Part shown: piece by piece, positions 1 to 8,204 of the stretch | Layout: each line of letters opens with the position of its first letter | Numbering within the stretch: the stretch's first letter is position 1 | Source: Vibrio sp. HI00D65 | GTDB lineage: Bacteria > Pseudomonadota > Gammaproteobacteria > Enterobacterales > Vibrionaceae | Assembly (NCBI RefSeq): GCF_001635455.1 | Contig: NZ_LWEH01000123.1 | Location: 186,001 to 250,000, forward strand | Length of the DNA: 64,000 bases | Direction of reading: 5' to 3' | The notes under the pieces: generated by a model | The model's database searches: none | The model's input: only the letters and a program-made list of their open reading frames with translations | What the model was told of the DNA's origin: nothing | Program-made: the position numbers and the translations under genes

Positions 1-297
1 AAAAGGCTAGCTAACCAGCTGAATTAAGTTAACGGTGTCATCCCTTTACTATCTGGTAAACACTCTATTTGTTACACCACTTAGCACAATGTAATCTGAA
101 GCAACGTAGTTTACTTACTGTTCATTTTAGCTCAAAATTCCATCAATATTAGACTTTAGTCTAACTGTACAAAATTTGTGGCATAGCTCGCTCAAAAATG
201 AGGCTCTTCTATCAACGTTAAGACAGCCTAATCACTCCCTTGGTTAAAGGACGCCAAGTAAACATAGTTGCGGTAAGCAAGGAAAATTAACAAAATA
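1..297. other. Left-edge stretch without a recognised gene
   Basis: I see no convincing reading frame here and no RNA gene. The stretch lies beyond the 3' end of ilvH and its terminator. It may hold the promoter region of a gene outside the window to the left, but I could not assign a specific site. Confidence 0.4.
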
Positions 298-321
298 AAA
301 GCCGCTTAAAAAAGCGGCTTT
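298..321 (-). terminator. Rho-independent terminator of ilvIH
   Basis: A perfect 10-bp stem (AAAGCCGCTT and AAGCGGCTTT) with a 4-base loop lies 28 bases past the ilvH stop. Read on the minus strand it runs into a T-rich tract. It closes the ilvI-ilvH unit. Confidence 0.85.
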
Positions 322-348
322 ATCGCTACTTTTTTAAATACTTAACGT

Positions 349-843
349 TTAAGCTTTCAGCGCGCGCTCACCACGAGCGATTCCGACCACGCCACTGCGT
401 GCTACTTCAAGTACTTCCGTTACTTCAGATAGAGCTTGAATGAAAGCATCCAGTTTCTCGCTCGTTCCCGCCATTTGTACCGTGTATTGAGAAGCCGTCA
501 CATCAACAATTTGACCACGGAAAATATCCGCCGTGCGCTTCACTTCTGCACGAGCAAAGCCACTCGCACGAACTTTTACCATCAAGAGCTCGCGCTCGAT
601 GTGCTCAAGCTCAGAGACTTCCTGAACTTTAAGAACGTCAATCAGCTTATGCAGTTGCTTCTGAATCTGTTCAAGCTGCATTTCGCTTGAGTTAGTTGTC
701 ACGTTCAAACGAGAAAGCGTTGGGTCATCTGTTGGAGATACGTTCAACGACTCGATGTTGTAGCCACGTTGAGAAAACAAACCAACCACACGAGAAAGCG
801 CACCCGGTTGGTTTTCCATTAGTAGTGAAATGATGTGTCTCAT
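349..843 (-). CDS. ilvH: Acetolactate synthase small (regulatory) subunit IlvH
   Basis: This is the regulatory subunit of acetolactate synthase III. It stimulates the catalytic subunit and confers valine feedback inhibition. The N-terminal ACT domain is obvious at about residues 4-75 (MENQPGALSRVVGLFSQRGYNIESLNV spans its valine-binding turn), followed by the family's C-terminal domain. At 164 aa it has the usual length (E. coli IlvH is 163). The start ATG lies one base after the ilvI stop, so translation is almost certainly coupled and the two subunits are made together. A terminator follows. The function is known for the family; nothing in the sequence is unusual. Confidence 0.97.
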   Translation of the reverse strand: MRHIISLLMENQPGALSRVVGLFSQRGYNIESLNVSPTDDPTLSRLNVTTNSSEMQLEQIQKQLHKLIDVLKVQEVSELEHIERELLMVKVRASGFARAEVKRTADIFRGQIVDVTASQYTVQMAGTSEKLDAFIQALSEVTEVLEVARSGVVGIARGERALKA

Positions 844-844
844 A

Positions 845-2584
845 TTATGTTCTCTCCGTTTTGCTTAGCCACATGTTATCCATACCCTCGCCTTTGATCT
901 GCATTGGGTATACGTGCTCGGTGTCATCCACACTGATATCGACAAATACCAAACGGTCTTTCATCGCCAGTGCTTTTTCCAAACCTGACTCCAATTCATC
1001 CGGAGATGAAATACGCATACCTACGTGGCCATAAGCCTCCGCGATAGCGGCAAAATCAGGGACAGAGTCCATATATGAGTTAGAGTGACGACCTTGATAA
1101 ACAATATCTTGCCACTGTTTTACCATTCCTAAGAAACGGTTGTTTAGGTTAATAATCTTAACTGGGATGTTGTATTGCAGTGCCGTGGACAGCTCTTGGA
1201 TATTCATCTGAATACTGCCGTCACCGGTTACCACAACTACTTCTTCATCCGGTTTAGCAAACTTCACACCCATGCCAGCAGGTAGACCAAAGCCCATGGT
1301 GCCTAGACCGCCAGAGTTAATCCAACGACGCGGTTTGTTAAATGGGTAATATAACGCTGCAAACATTTGGTGTTGGCCAACATCAGAAGCAACATAAGCA
1401 TCACCATTGGTTACTTTGTGCAGAGCTTCGATAACTTGCTGCGGCTTAATGCGCTCAGAAGATTTTTCATATGCTAAGCAGTTACGATCTTGCCACTGCT
1501 TGATTTCACTCCACCAGCTCTCAAGAGCTTCAGAATCGTTGGTGCCACCCTGCTCAATCAGCAGGTTAACCATACTTTCTAGTACTTTTTCCGCCGAGCC
1601 TACGATAGGCAGATCCACTTTCACGTTTTTAGAGATCGACGATGGGTCAATATCAATATGCATGATCTTCGCTTTAGGACAGTACTTATCTAGGTTGTTG
1701 GTTGTACGATCATCAAAACGTACACCGACACCAAAAATAAGATCGGCATTGTGCATCGCCATATTGGCTTCGTACAAACCGTGCATGCCTAACATGCCTA
1801 GAGAGTTCTTGTGAGTACCAGGGAAAGCACCTAAACCCATTAGTGTGCTTACCACGGGTAGGTTCAGTGCTTCAGCCAATTTCATCAGCTGTTGATCGGC
1901 CTCAGAGATAACCGCGCCGCCACCGACATAAAGTACTGGCTTCTTCGCTTCAAGAAGTGCCTTTAGTGCCTTCTTGATCTGACCTTTATGACCCGTAACC
2001 GTTGGGTTGTATGAACGCATTTTGATCGTATCTGGGTATTCATAAGGAAGCTTGATTTGCGGGTTTAATACATCTTTTGGTAGATCGATAACCACAGGAC
2101 CAGGACGTCCTGTCGTTGAAATATAGAATGCTTTTTTTAGAACTTCAGGGATATCTTCCGCTTTCTTAACTAGGAAGCTGTGTTTAACGATTGGGCGAGA
2201 TACACCCACGATATCACACTCTTGGAAGGCATCATTACCAATGAGATTGTTTGGTACGTTACCTGAGATAACAATCATTGGAATCGAGTCCATGTACGCC
2301 GTTGCGATACCCGTTACGGTATTGGTTGCGCCAGGACCAGAACATACCAGTACTACACCAGGCTTGCCGGTAGAACGAGTATAGCCATCTGCCATATGAG
2401 TAGCGGCTTGTTCGTGTCGTACTAATACGTGTTTGATTTCGTCTGTTTTCGCATGCAGCGCATCATAGATATCAAGTACAGAACCACCTGGGTAACCAAA
2501 GATTTGCTCTACACCCTCTTCAATAAGAGACTGCACCACCATCTCAGCGCCGGATAACATTGCTGTTTCAGGTTTTGTTGTCAT
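845..2584 (-). CDS. ilvI: Acetolactate synthase large (catalytic) subunit IlvI
   Basis: This thiamine-diphosphate enzyme condenses two pyruvates to acetolactate, or pyruvate plus 2-ketobutyrate, as the first common step to valine, leucine and isoleucine. The three ThDP-enzyme domains are all present. The cofactor-activating Glu is at about residue 58 (in [12 protein letters not shown]) and the ThDP/Mg motif starts with GDGS at about 454 and ends with NN at about 481. I place the start at 2584 because GGAGAG sits 5-6 bases upstream of that ATG; an in-frame ATG eight codons further up (2608) has no such site. The protein is then 579 aa. It forms an operon with ilvH. In enterics ilvIH is controlled by Lrp, which may also apply here (inference). 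Confidence 0.96.
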   Translation of the reverse strand: MTTKPETAMLSGAEMVVQSLIEEGVEQIFGYPGGSVLDIYDALHAKTDEIKHVLVRHEQAATHMADGYTRSTGKPGVVLVCSGPGATNTVTGIATAYMDSIPMIVISGNVPNNLIGNDAFQECDIVGVSRPIVKHSFLVKKAEDIPEVLKKAFYISTTGRPGPVVIDLPKDVLNPQIKLPYEYPDTIKMRSYNPTVTGHKGQIKKALKALLEAKKPVLYVGGGAVISEADQQLMKLAEALNLPVVSTLMGLGAFPGTHKNSLGMLGMHGLYEANMAMHNADLIFGVGVRFDDRTTNNLDKYCPKAKIMHIDIDPSSISKNVKVDLPIVGSAEKVLESMVNLLIEQGGTNDSEALESWWSEIKQWQDRNCLAYEKSSERIKPQQVIEALHKVTNGDAYVASDVGQHQMFAALYYPFNKPRRWINSGGLGTMGFGLPAGMGVKFAKPDEEVVVVTGDGSIQMNIQELSTALQYNIPVKIINLNNRFLGMVKQWQDIVYQGRHSNSYMDSVPDFAAIAEAYGHVGMRISSPDELESGLEKALAMKDRLVFVDISVDDTEHVYPMQIKGEGMDNMWLSKTERT

Positions 2585-2969
2585 ATTGCTCTCCTCACCA
2601 GTTTCCAATCACATTTGGTGAACGTGTTGGGCTGGTTTTTCATAGTCTAGGGCTTATTCGTAGCCTAATTCGAAATACTTCCACTTTTTCGGCTATGGCT
2701 GTCTGTCGTGATAACAACAAACAGTAATACGAAACAACTTTAACGCTTTATTATCATCTGGTCTAACACCCGCTATCCGGCGATCATGTTAAAAAACCAA
2801 CCGTCAGCTTAGAACATTAAACAAACACTATTCCAAGTTAAAAAAGCAGTTATAAAAACCACAATATCACCCAAAAAAAGCACTTAATATTTATATAAAT
2901 GACTAATTATCGATAAATTAAGCGCTTTTCTGTGTGCGCATTCGCACATTCTTCCAAGTCTTGAGCCAT
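2585..2969. promoter_or_regulatory. ilvI upstream region, AT-rich, with a short inverted repeat
   Basis: This region carries the ilvIH promoter on the minus strand, but I cannot fix -35 and -10 boxes with confidence. It is AT-rich, as expected for an Lrp-type control region. An inverted repeat at 2933-2948 (TGTGCG, four bases, CGCACA) has no T-run and is therefore more likely a protein site than a terminator. No Leu, Val or Ile-rich leader peptide is visible. Confidence 0.4.
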
Positions 2970-2970
2970 A

Positions 2971-3014
2971 AAAAATCCCCCTAAAAATGCAATTACATTC
3001 GTAGGGGGATTTTT
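2971..3014 (-). terminator. Rho-independent terminator of the acyl-CoA ligase gene
   Basis: AAAAATCCCCCTA at 2971-2983 pairs with TAGGGGGATTTTT at 3002-3014, a 13-bp perfect stem. It lies 30 bases past the ligase stop and gives a U-tract on the minus strand. Confidence 0.85.
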
Positions 3015-3044
3015 AAACAACTGAAAATTTATCTATCCTAAAAA

Positions 3045-4853
3045 CTACTTATCTTTAGGCTTTTCAGTGTACATTTCTTCGATTTCGTCTTGATACTTGT
3101 CGTTAATAACTTTACGACGCAGCTTCTGAGTTGGCGTTAGTTCGCCATCATCCATTGAAAACGCTTTTGGCAATAACTTGAATTTCTTCACTTGCTCAAA
3201 CTTAGCAAGTTCTTGCTGCAAGTCATTCACTCGCTTCTCAAGCATCTCAACGATTTGGTGGTGCTTAATCAGTTCTACTCGATCGTGATACTTGATGTTC
3301 AACTCTTTAGCGTACTCTTCTAACGAGTCGTAACACGGAACAATCAGTGCAGAAACAAATTTACGTGTATCAGCGATCACAGCAATCTGCTCGATGAAGT
3401 GGTCTTTACCGATCGCGCCTTCCACTACTTGCGGTGCAATGTACTTACCGCCTGAAGTTTTCATAAGCTCTTTAATACGGTCTGTAATAAAAAGGTTACC
3501 ATTTTCATCAAAATGACCCGCATCACCGGTCTTCAAGAAGCCATGCTCATCGAACGTTTTCGCAGTCTCTTCTGGCATTTTGTAGTAGCCACGCATCACC
3601 ATTGGGCCACGAACAAGAATCTCATTCTGAGCACCAATTTTGACTTCAGCGCCCGGCATAGCCATGCCAATCGAGTCAGGGTTAAAGCAGCGATCATCCC
3701 AGCACGAAACCGTTGCTGTAGTCTCTGTCATGCCGTAGCCAAGTTTTACGTTAATGCCGATAGCATGGAAGAAACGACCAATGGTTTCATCAAGCTTCGC
3801 GCCACCGCATGGCATGAAATTGATGTTACCACCAAGCAGCGCTCGTAGCTTAGATAACACAAGCGTATCGGCTAGTGCATGGCTCTTCTTCAGCATCAGT
3901 GATGGTGTACGACCTTCTTGGTGACAAACCGAGAGCTTCGCGCCCATGTTTACCGCCCAAGTAAATAGCACTTTATGGATAAACGGTGCTTTCGACACTT
4001 TCTCGTGAATCGCAGAGAAGATCTTCTCATAGAAGCGTGGAACCGCACTCATTACGGTAGGTTTCACGTCGTTCAGTGCATCACGTACCTGCATTGTGTC
4101 TTGCAGATAGCAGTTAGTTGCGCCTTTGTAGAGTACGTAGAAAGTCCAAGCACGCTCAAATACATGTGATAAAGGTAGGAAGCACAACGAGACATCGTCT
4201 TTCGTTAAGCTCAAGCGCTCATCGTGTCCTTCTAGCTGGTAGCCAACATTGGTGTAATCAAGCATTACGCCCTTAGGCTGACCTGTTGTACCAGAGGTAT
4301 AGATAAGGGTCAGTAAGTCATCCATGTTTGCATCAGCAAGACGAGCGTCGAATTCAGCCTGTTGTGACTCAACACCACGTGCCATGAAATCATTCCAAGA
4401 TACCGCAAAGCTGTGACCCTGAAGATCGATATCGTCCGACATCGAGACAACTACTTCTAGCTGTTCGCACTCCTCAAATAAGCTAACGGCAGCATCGAAT
4501 TGAACTTGCTCACCAACGAACAAGATCTTCACATCTGCATTTTGGATAATGTAAGAAGACTGCGCGGCGGTATTAGTTGGATAAATCGGCACAGTAACAA
4601 GACGAGCTTGTAAAGCAGCGAAATCTGCCACCGTCCATTGAGGCATGTTGTTTGAATAGATACCGATCTTATCTTGAACTCTCAATCCTTGAGCCAATAG
4701 CGCTAATGAAAGCGTATCGATTTGTTGCCCAAACTGCTGCCAGCTAATGCCTTGCCATACATTACCTACTTTGTGTTTCAAAGCTGTACGGTTGCCGCCT
4801 TGGGCAATTTGGTCACGAAGTCTTTTTACGATATGAAAATCTAAATTGGCCAT
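3045..4853 (-). CDS. AMP-dependent long-chain acyl-CoA synthetase
   Basis: The product is an adenylate-forming ligase of the long-chain fatty acyl-CoA synthetase (FAA1-like) class. It would activate fatty acids with ATP and CoA through an acyl-AMP. The signature phosphate-binding loop YTSGTTGQPKG is at about residues 185-195, the GYGMTE motif at about 372-377, and the late TGDAG and DRIKELMKTSGGKY motifs follow. The length of 602 aa is normal. The protein is a separate lineage from FadD of beta-oxidation, so I give no gene symbol. It is a single-gene unit between its own terminator and that of leuO. Chain-length preference cannot be read from the sequence. Confidence 0.9.
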   Translation of the reverse strand: MANLDFHIVKRLRDQIAQGGNRTALKHKVGNVWQGISWQQFGQQIDTLSLALLAQGLRVQDKIGIYSNNMPQWTVADFAALQARLVTVPIYPTNTAAQSSYIIQNADVKILFVGEQVQFDAAVSLFEECEQLEVVVSMSDDIDLQGHSFAVSWNDFMARGVESQQAEFDARLADANMDDLLTLIYTSGTTGQPKGVMLDYTNVGYQLEGHDERLSLTKDDVSLCFLPLSHVFERAWTFYVLYKGATNCYLQDTMQVRDALNDVKPTVMSAVPRFYEKIFSAIHEKVSKAPFIHKVLFTWAVNMGAKLSVCHQEGRTPSLMLKKSHALADTLVLSKLRALLGGNINFMPCGGAKLDETIGRFFHAIGINVKLGYGMTETTATVSCWDDRCFNPDSIGMAMPGAEVKIGAQNEILVRGPMVMRGYYKMPEETAKTFDEHGFLKTGDAGHFDENGNLFITDRIKELMKTSGGKYIAPQVVEGAIGKDHFIEQIAVIADTRKFVSALIVPCYDSLEEYAKELNIKYHDRVELIKHHQIVEMLEKRVNDLQQELAKFEQVKKFKLLPKAFSMDDGELTPTQKLRRKVINDKYQDEIEEMYTEKPKDK

Positions 4854-5001
4854 CTCTTTACCTTTGGCTTACACCTGCAAGCTTTTTTGAGCGCACAAGT
4901 GTACCTCTGATTATGGAAAAGGCAACTGATGGGGCTCAAAGTTATAAGTAATAGTACGCCTCTCGCTAGGTTTTCTATCAGCAAAGATAGCAAGCACAAA
5001 A

Positions 5002-5033
5002 AAGCCCTAAGCCAGACTCCCAGCTTAGGGCTT
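5002..5033 (-). terminator. Rho-independent terminator of leuO
   Basis: AAGCCCTAAGC at 5002-5012 pairs with GCTTAGGGCTT at 5023-5033 with a 10-base loop. On the minus strand it is followed by TTTTGTG. It lies 21 bases past the leuO stop. Confidence 0.85.
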
Positions 5034-5054
5034 ATAAATCATAGAGTTTAGTGC

Positions 5055-6014
5055 TTAGTTAAGCGCCACTACTTCGCCACAGATCATCATTAGCTGATCT
5101 CGTAACCAAATGTGTCCCTTATCTTTCTCACTTGATTCGTGCCAGCTTAGGTAGCCAGAGATTGCCGCATTATCGAATGGGAAATCTAAGATCTGCAGAT
5201 TATCTTTGTTTGCTGCGTGCTCTACCATCCAGCGAGGTGCAATCGTTACTAACTCAGATTGGCCAACAACGTAAAGTACGTTGCTTAGGCTAGTGCCTTC
5301 GTAGAAAGGTGTGCAGTCTAGGTCACGGTAAGCTTGTTCAGAGAAGCTACGTTGGCCGTGAATGCGAGACAGTTTCGCGTGCTTCTCATTCAATAGCTCT
5401 TCAGCTGTCACTTCACCGTTAATGCGTGGGTGAGAAGAAGAAGCAACCACAACCAATTCGTCTTGGAAGATCTCAGTACTTGAGAAACCTTGCTCATCGA
5501 AACGAGCGTAATCAATAACGAAGTCGATTTCTTGGTAGCGCATACGCTCAGAAAGTTGACGGTCGAATTCAGCATCCATATGCAGTTTTACGCTAGGTGC
5601 TTGCTCATTAATCGTCGACATAATCTTAGGTGCAAAACGCATGTCACAAGGGCTGCAAATCGCAAGCTTGAACAGGCGAGAAGAAGACTCTGGAGAAAAC
5701 ACCGAACTTGGTAATTCGTTGCGTACTAATTGTAGCGCTTGGCGGATAGGACCAAACAACTGACGTGCACGTTGCGTCGGTTGAATACCACGACCTTGGC
5801 GCATAAATAGTTCGTCGTTAAACATCACTTTTAAGCGAGCCACAGCGTTACTTACTGCCGGCTGAGACATACCCAAGTTGTGAGCTGCACGTGTAATGTT
5901 TTGCTCTTGCATTACTGCATCAAATACAGTCAAAAGGTTTAAGTCCACTCCACGAAGTGTGCTTTCCATTCTGTAGCTAGTGATAGCACTCATTGCGTCT
6001 TTTTTATCTAACAT
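5055..6014 (-). CDS. leuO: LysR-family transcriptional regulator LeuO
   Basis: This is a 319-aa LysR-type regulator. The winged helix-turn-helix is at about residues 23-80 (VDLNLLTVFDAVMQ, then NITRAAHNLGMSQPAVSNAV), followed by a substrate-binding domain to the C terminus. It matches LeuO, a global regulator that often opposes H-NS silencing and is classically linked to leuABCD. In E. coli leuO is directly divergent from leuABCD; here the same two units are about 7 kb apart with a glycosyltransferase/PAP2 pair and an RND operon between. AGAGG lies 8 bases before the chosen ATG. The AT-rich region upstream fits autoregulation and H-NS binding (inference). Confidence 0.93.
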   Translation of the reverse strand: MLDKKDAMSAITSYRMESTLRGVDLNLLTVFDAVMQEQNITRAAHNLGMSQPAVSNAVARLKVMFNDELFMRQGRGIQPTQRARQLFGPIRQALQLVRNELPSSVFSPESSSRLFKLAICSPCDMRFAPKIMSTINEQAPSVKLHMDAEFDRQLSERMRYQEIDFVIDYARFDEQGFSSTEIFQDELVVVASSSHPRINGEVTAEELLNEKHAKLSRIHGQRSFSEQAYRDLDCTPFYEGTSLSNVLYVVGQSELVTIAPRWMVEHAANKDNLQILDFPFDNAAISGYLSWHESSEKDKGHIWLRDQLMMICGEVVALN

Positions 6015-6360
6015 TCAAGTTGCCTCTTGTCGGTACGACAGCGTTAAGTTTGTAATGGTATGGGAATAGATAACCACTAGTTTTTATATTTACCAGACCG
6101 ATGTTTTTCGGATTACACTTACTATTAACCAATACATCCCCAGCTACCAACAAGATTGATAAAGAATAACTTAATTTTACCTCAATAATTAATTAAACAT
6201 TAAAAATCAACAACTTAAATAGTTATAAAAAAACATAAAATGCGCTAATTTGGAGTTTAATTTCGACTTATTTAGCTACTCTGTCGTTCAGTTACATTTG
6301 TTACAATTTATTTGGCTGATGAATTGATTGGCCACTCAATACAAAATCACCACTTATAGT
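6015..6360. promoter_or_regulatory. AT-rich region upstream of leuO
   Basis: There is no gene in this 346-base gap. It is strongly AT-rich, especially 6130-6260, and must hold the leuO promoter on the minus strand. AT richness of this kind is typical of H-NS/LeuO targets. I could not identify a defined operator, and no terminator hairpin is visible for the gene at 6361. Confidence 0.4.
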
Positions 6361-7416
6361 TCAGGTGAGCGATGCGTAGCTCGGAAAGTCTACCTTGTCC
6401 CAAAGCTGTTTTCTTAGGTCATCTTGATTGGCCCAATCCCCGGCTAAAACCCACTCAACAAGCGCACTAGCGACATCTGGATAAGAGACTACTTCAGCTT
6501 GTTTTTCGTTAAGCCAACTACGCAAAATCGCTGGATCAAGAAAGCTCATGGTTTGAGCTAATCCAAGCGCCTCAAGTGTGGCCACATTGCTCTGCTGTTC
6601 AAACTGTCCATCGAGTGGTTTAAGCAATAATTTTTTGCCCAGAGTAAGCGCTTCAGATGGCAATTCAAATCCACCATTAGCCACCACACCAGAGCACTGG
6701 TTTAGGTCGAATTGGAACCCCGCATGACTGAGTGGTTTGAAGGTTATATTTTCGACTTTGCTATGCTCAATCACATTTGGGTGATAGCAGACGAAACTGT
6801 GCGAAACAAACTTCATTAACAACTCAGAAATCGCTTCAAGATTCTCAAACGGCAAATAGACCAATGTGAAATCCTGTAGCACTTCGGTCTGCTCATGGTG
6901 AGCTAAGGTGTGAACGATAGGTGGCAAAATTGGTTGCTCAAAATGATACCAGTGCAAACCGATCGAGTGCTCTGTCGGCGCAAAGTGTTGAATGACAGTA
7001 TGCTCAATCCAATTTCCTCCCTCTTTAGGCACATCATAGCGAAAGGCATTTTGGTGGCTGATACCGATACAAGGAACGCCCTGCCTTTTGGCCGCCCAAG
7101 CCGTCACAGGTTCAAAATCATTGAGCACCAAGTCATACGGTGTAAGGTCCAGCTGTTTAACCTCATTAAGAAAACGCCAGAAATTATTCTTAATAAATGT
7201 CTTTACATATTTAACCTGCCCCTGCTCACTATAAAAAGTTAAGCCGTTACGCACTCGGTAGTTGCCAAACTCTTCCATCGAGAAATACTTGCTCGCTTCT
7301 CGGCCTGAAAAGAGAAAATCAACATCGATGTTCTGCTGACGAAACGCGACGGCCATTGCCCTTGCGCGTGCAATGTGACCATTTCCAGTGCCTTGCACGC
7401 CGTATAATATTTTCAT
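6361..7416 (-). CDS. Glycosyltransferase of the MJ1255/VC2487 family
   Basis: The 351-aa product starts with a glycine-rich nucleotide-sugar-type loop, GVQGTGNGHIARARAM, at residues 7-22. It has a late acidic/glycine region (GVVANGGFELPSEAL, about 245-258) that resembles the donor-binding motif of GT-B glycosyltransferases such as MurG. This is the family named after archaeal MJ1255 and Vibrio VC2487; its acceptor is not established. AAGGAAG precedes the ATG by a good distance. The upstream PAP2 phosphatase gene lies only 55 bases away on the same strand, so the two are probably co-transcribed and may act on the same lipid-linked intermediate (inference). Confidence 0.8.
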   Translation of the reverse strand: MKILYGVQGTGNGHIARARAMAVAFRQQNIDVDFLFSGREASKYFSMEEFGNYRVRNGLTFYSEQGQVKYVKTFIKNNFWRFLNEVKQLDLTPYDLVLNDFEPVTAWAAKRQGVPCIGISHQNAFRYDVPKEGGNWIEHTVIQHFAPTEHSIGLHWYHFEQPILPPIVHTLAHHEQTEVLQDFTLVYLPFENLEAISELLMKFVSHSFVCYHPNVIEHSKVENITFKPLSHAGFQFDLNQCSGVVANGGFELPSEALTLGKKLLLKPLDGQFEQQSNVATLEALGLAQTMSFLDPAILRSWLNEKQAEVVSYPDVASALVEWVLAGDWANQDDLRKQLWDKVDFPSYASLT

Positions 7417-7471
7417 GGGACTTCCTTTCGATTCGCAACTTAAGCGCTTGGTAGTGATGACTGATCAATAA

Positions 7472-7996
7472 TTAAAGAACGAGGCTAATAGCGAAACTGG
7501 TACATGCCATCCCCAAAGCTGCACCAATGAGTACATCCGTTAAAAAGTGCACACCGAGTAGTATTCGAGAGACAGCAATCGCTGTGGCCCAAATCAAACT
7601 AAATAGATACAAGCTCGGATAGAAATGTCCGATTAATGTCGCCATAACAAAAGCAGCAGCGGCATGACCAGATGGCAGGCTGTACTTATCTGATGGGACA
7701 ATATGAGAGTGAAGTAGAGAAGAGAATTCCGCGGGCCTGCGACGTTTCAGAGTATTTTTAGCAAACCAATAGATTGGCAGCTCAATCGCGAAGGCAGTTA
7801 AGCCCACCAACAGAAAATCGCTGCCTGTTTTGCTATCGGAAAGCAATGCAATCAAAGCAATCAATATATAGAGGTGACCATCCCCCGTATGAGAGACCGC
7901 CTTACTCAACGTCGCATATTGGCCACTAAGCCGGTTCTTTAAACAGAAAACAGAAAATGCCACATCCCAGCGGACAATAGGTTCAATAGTACGCAT
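7472..7996 (-). CDS. PAP2-family membrane phosphatase
   Basis: This is a 174-aa multi-pass membrane protein with all three signatures of the type 2 phosphatidic acid phosphatase family. They are KNTLKRRRP at residues 80-88, PSGH at 108-111, and SR...H...D (SRILLGVHFLTD) at 143-154. The two His and the Arg residues form the catalytic site, which dephosphorylates lipid phosphates or pyrophosphates, such as undecaprenyl pyrophosphate or phosphatidylglycerol phosphate, on the periplasmic face. The exact substrate is not readable. AAGGAG precedes the ATG. The gene is the first of a likely two-gene unit with the glycosyltransferase downstream. Confidence 0.88.
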   Translation of the reverse strand: MRTIEPIVRWDVAFSVFCLKNRLSGQYATLSKAVSHTGDGHLYILIALIALLSDSKTGSDFLLVGLTAFAIELPIYWFAKNTLKRRRPAEFSSLLHSHIVPSDKYSLPSGHAAAAFVMATLIGHFYPSLYLFSLIWATAIAVSRILLGVHFLTDVLIGAALGMACTSFAISLVL

Positions 7997-8148
7997 ACGT
8001 TCTCCTTAACAATCCTTATTCAGTTAAGGGTCAAGTTATGCCCAAAAAATGACAGTTAAGTGACGTTTTGAATGAACTAAAATGAAATTTTCCACGGTTG
8101 ATGAGCCGATGATTCAACCGTATTAGAGGCTTATTCACCTCATATAAA

Positions 8149-8175
8149 AATAAAGCGACCCTAGGCCGCTTTATT
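8149..8175 (-). terminator. Rho-independent terminator of the RND operon
   Basis: AATAAAGCG at 8149-8157 pairs with CGCTTTATT at 8167-8175, with an inner CC/GG pairing after one mismatch. It lies 30 bases past the end of the pump gene. Confidence 0.75.
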
Positions 8176-8204
8176 ATTCACTTCTAATTTCTGACTTAAA
8201 ACTC

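Noticed and set aside
1407..1814. Open frame of 135 codons on the plus strand
   Set aside because: It lies wholly antisense to ilvI, has no ribosome-binding site and no recognisable domain.
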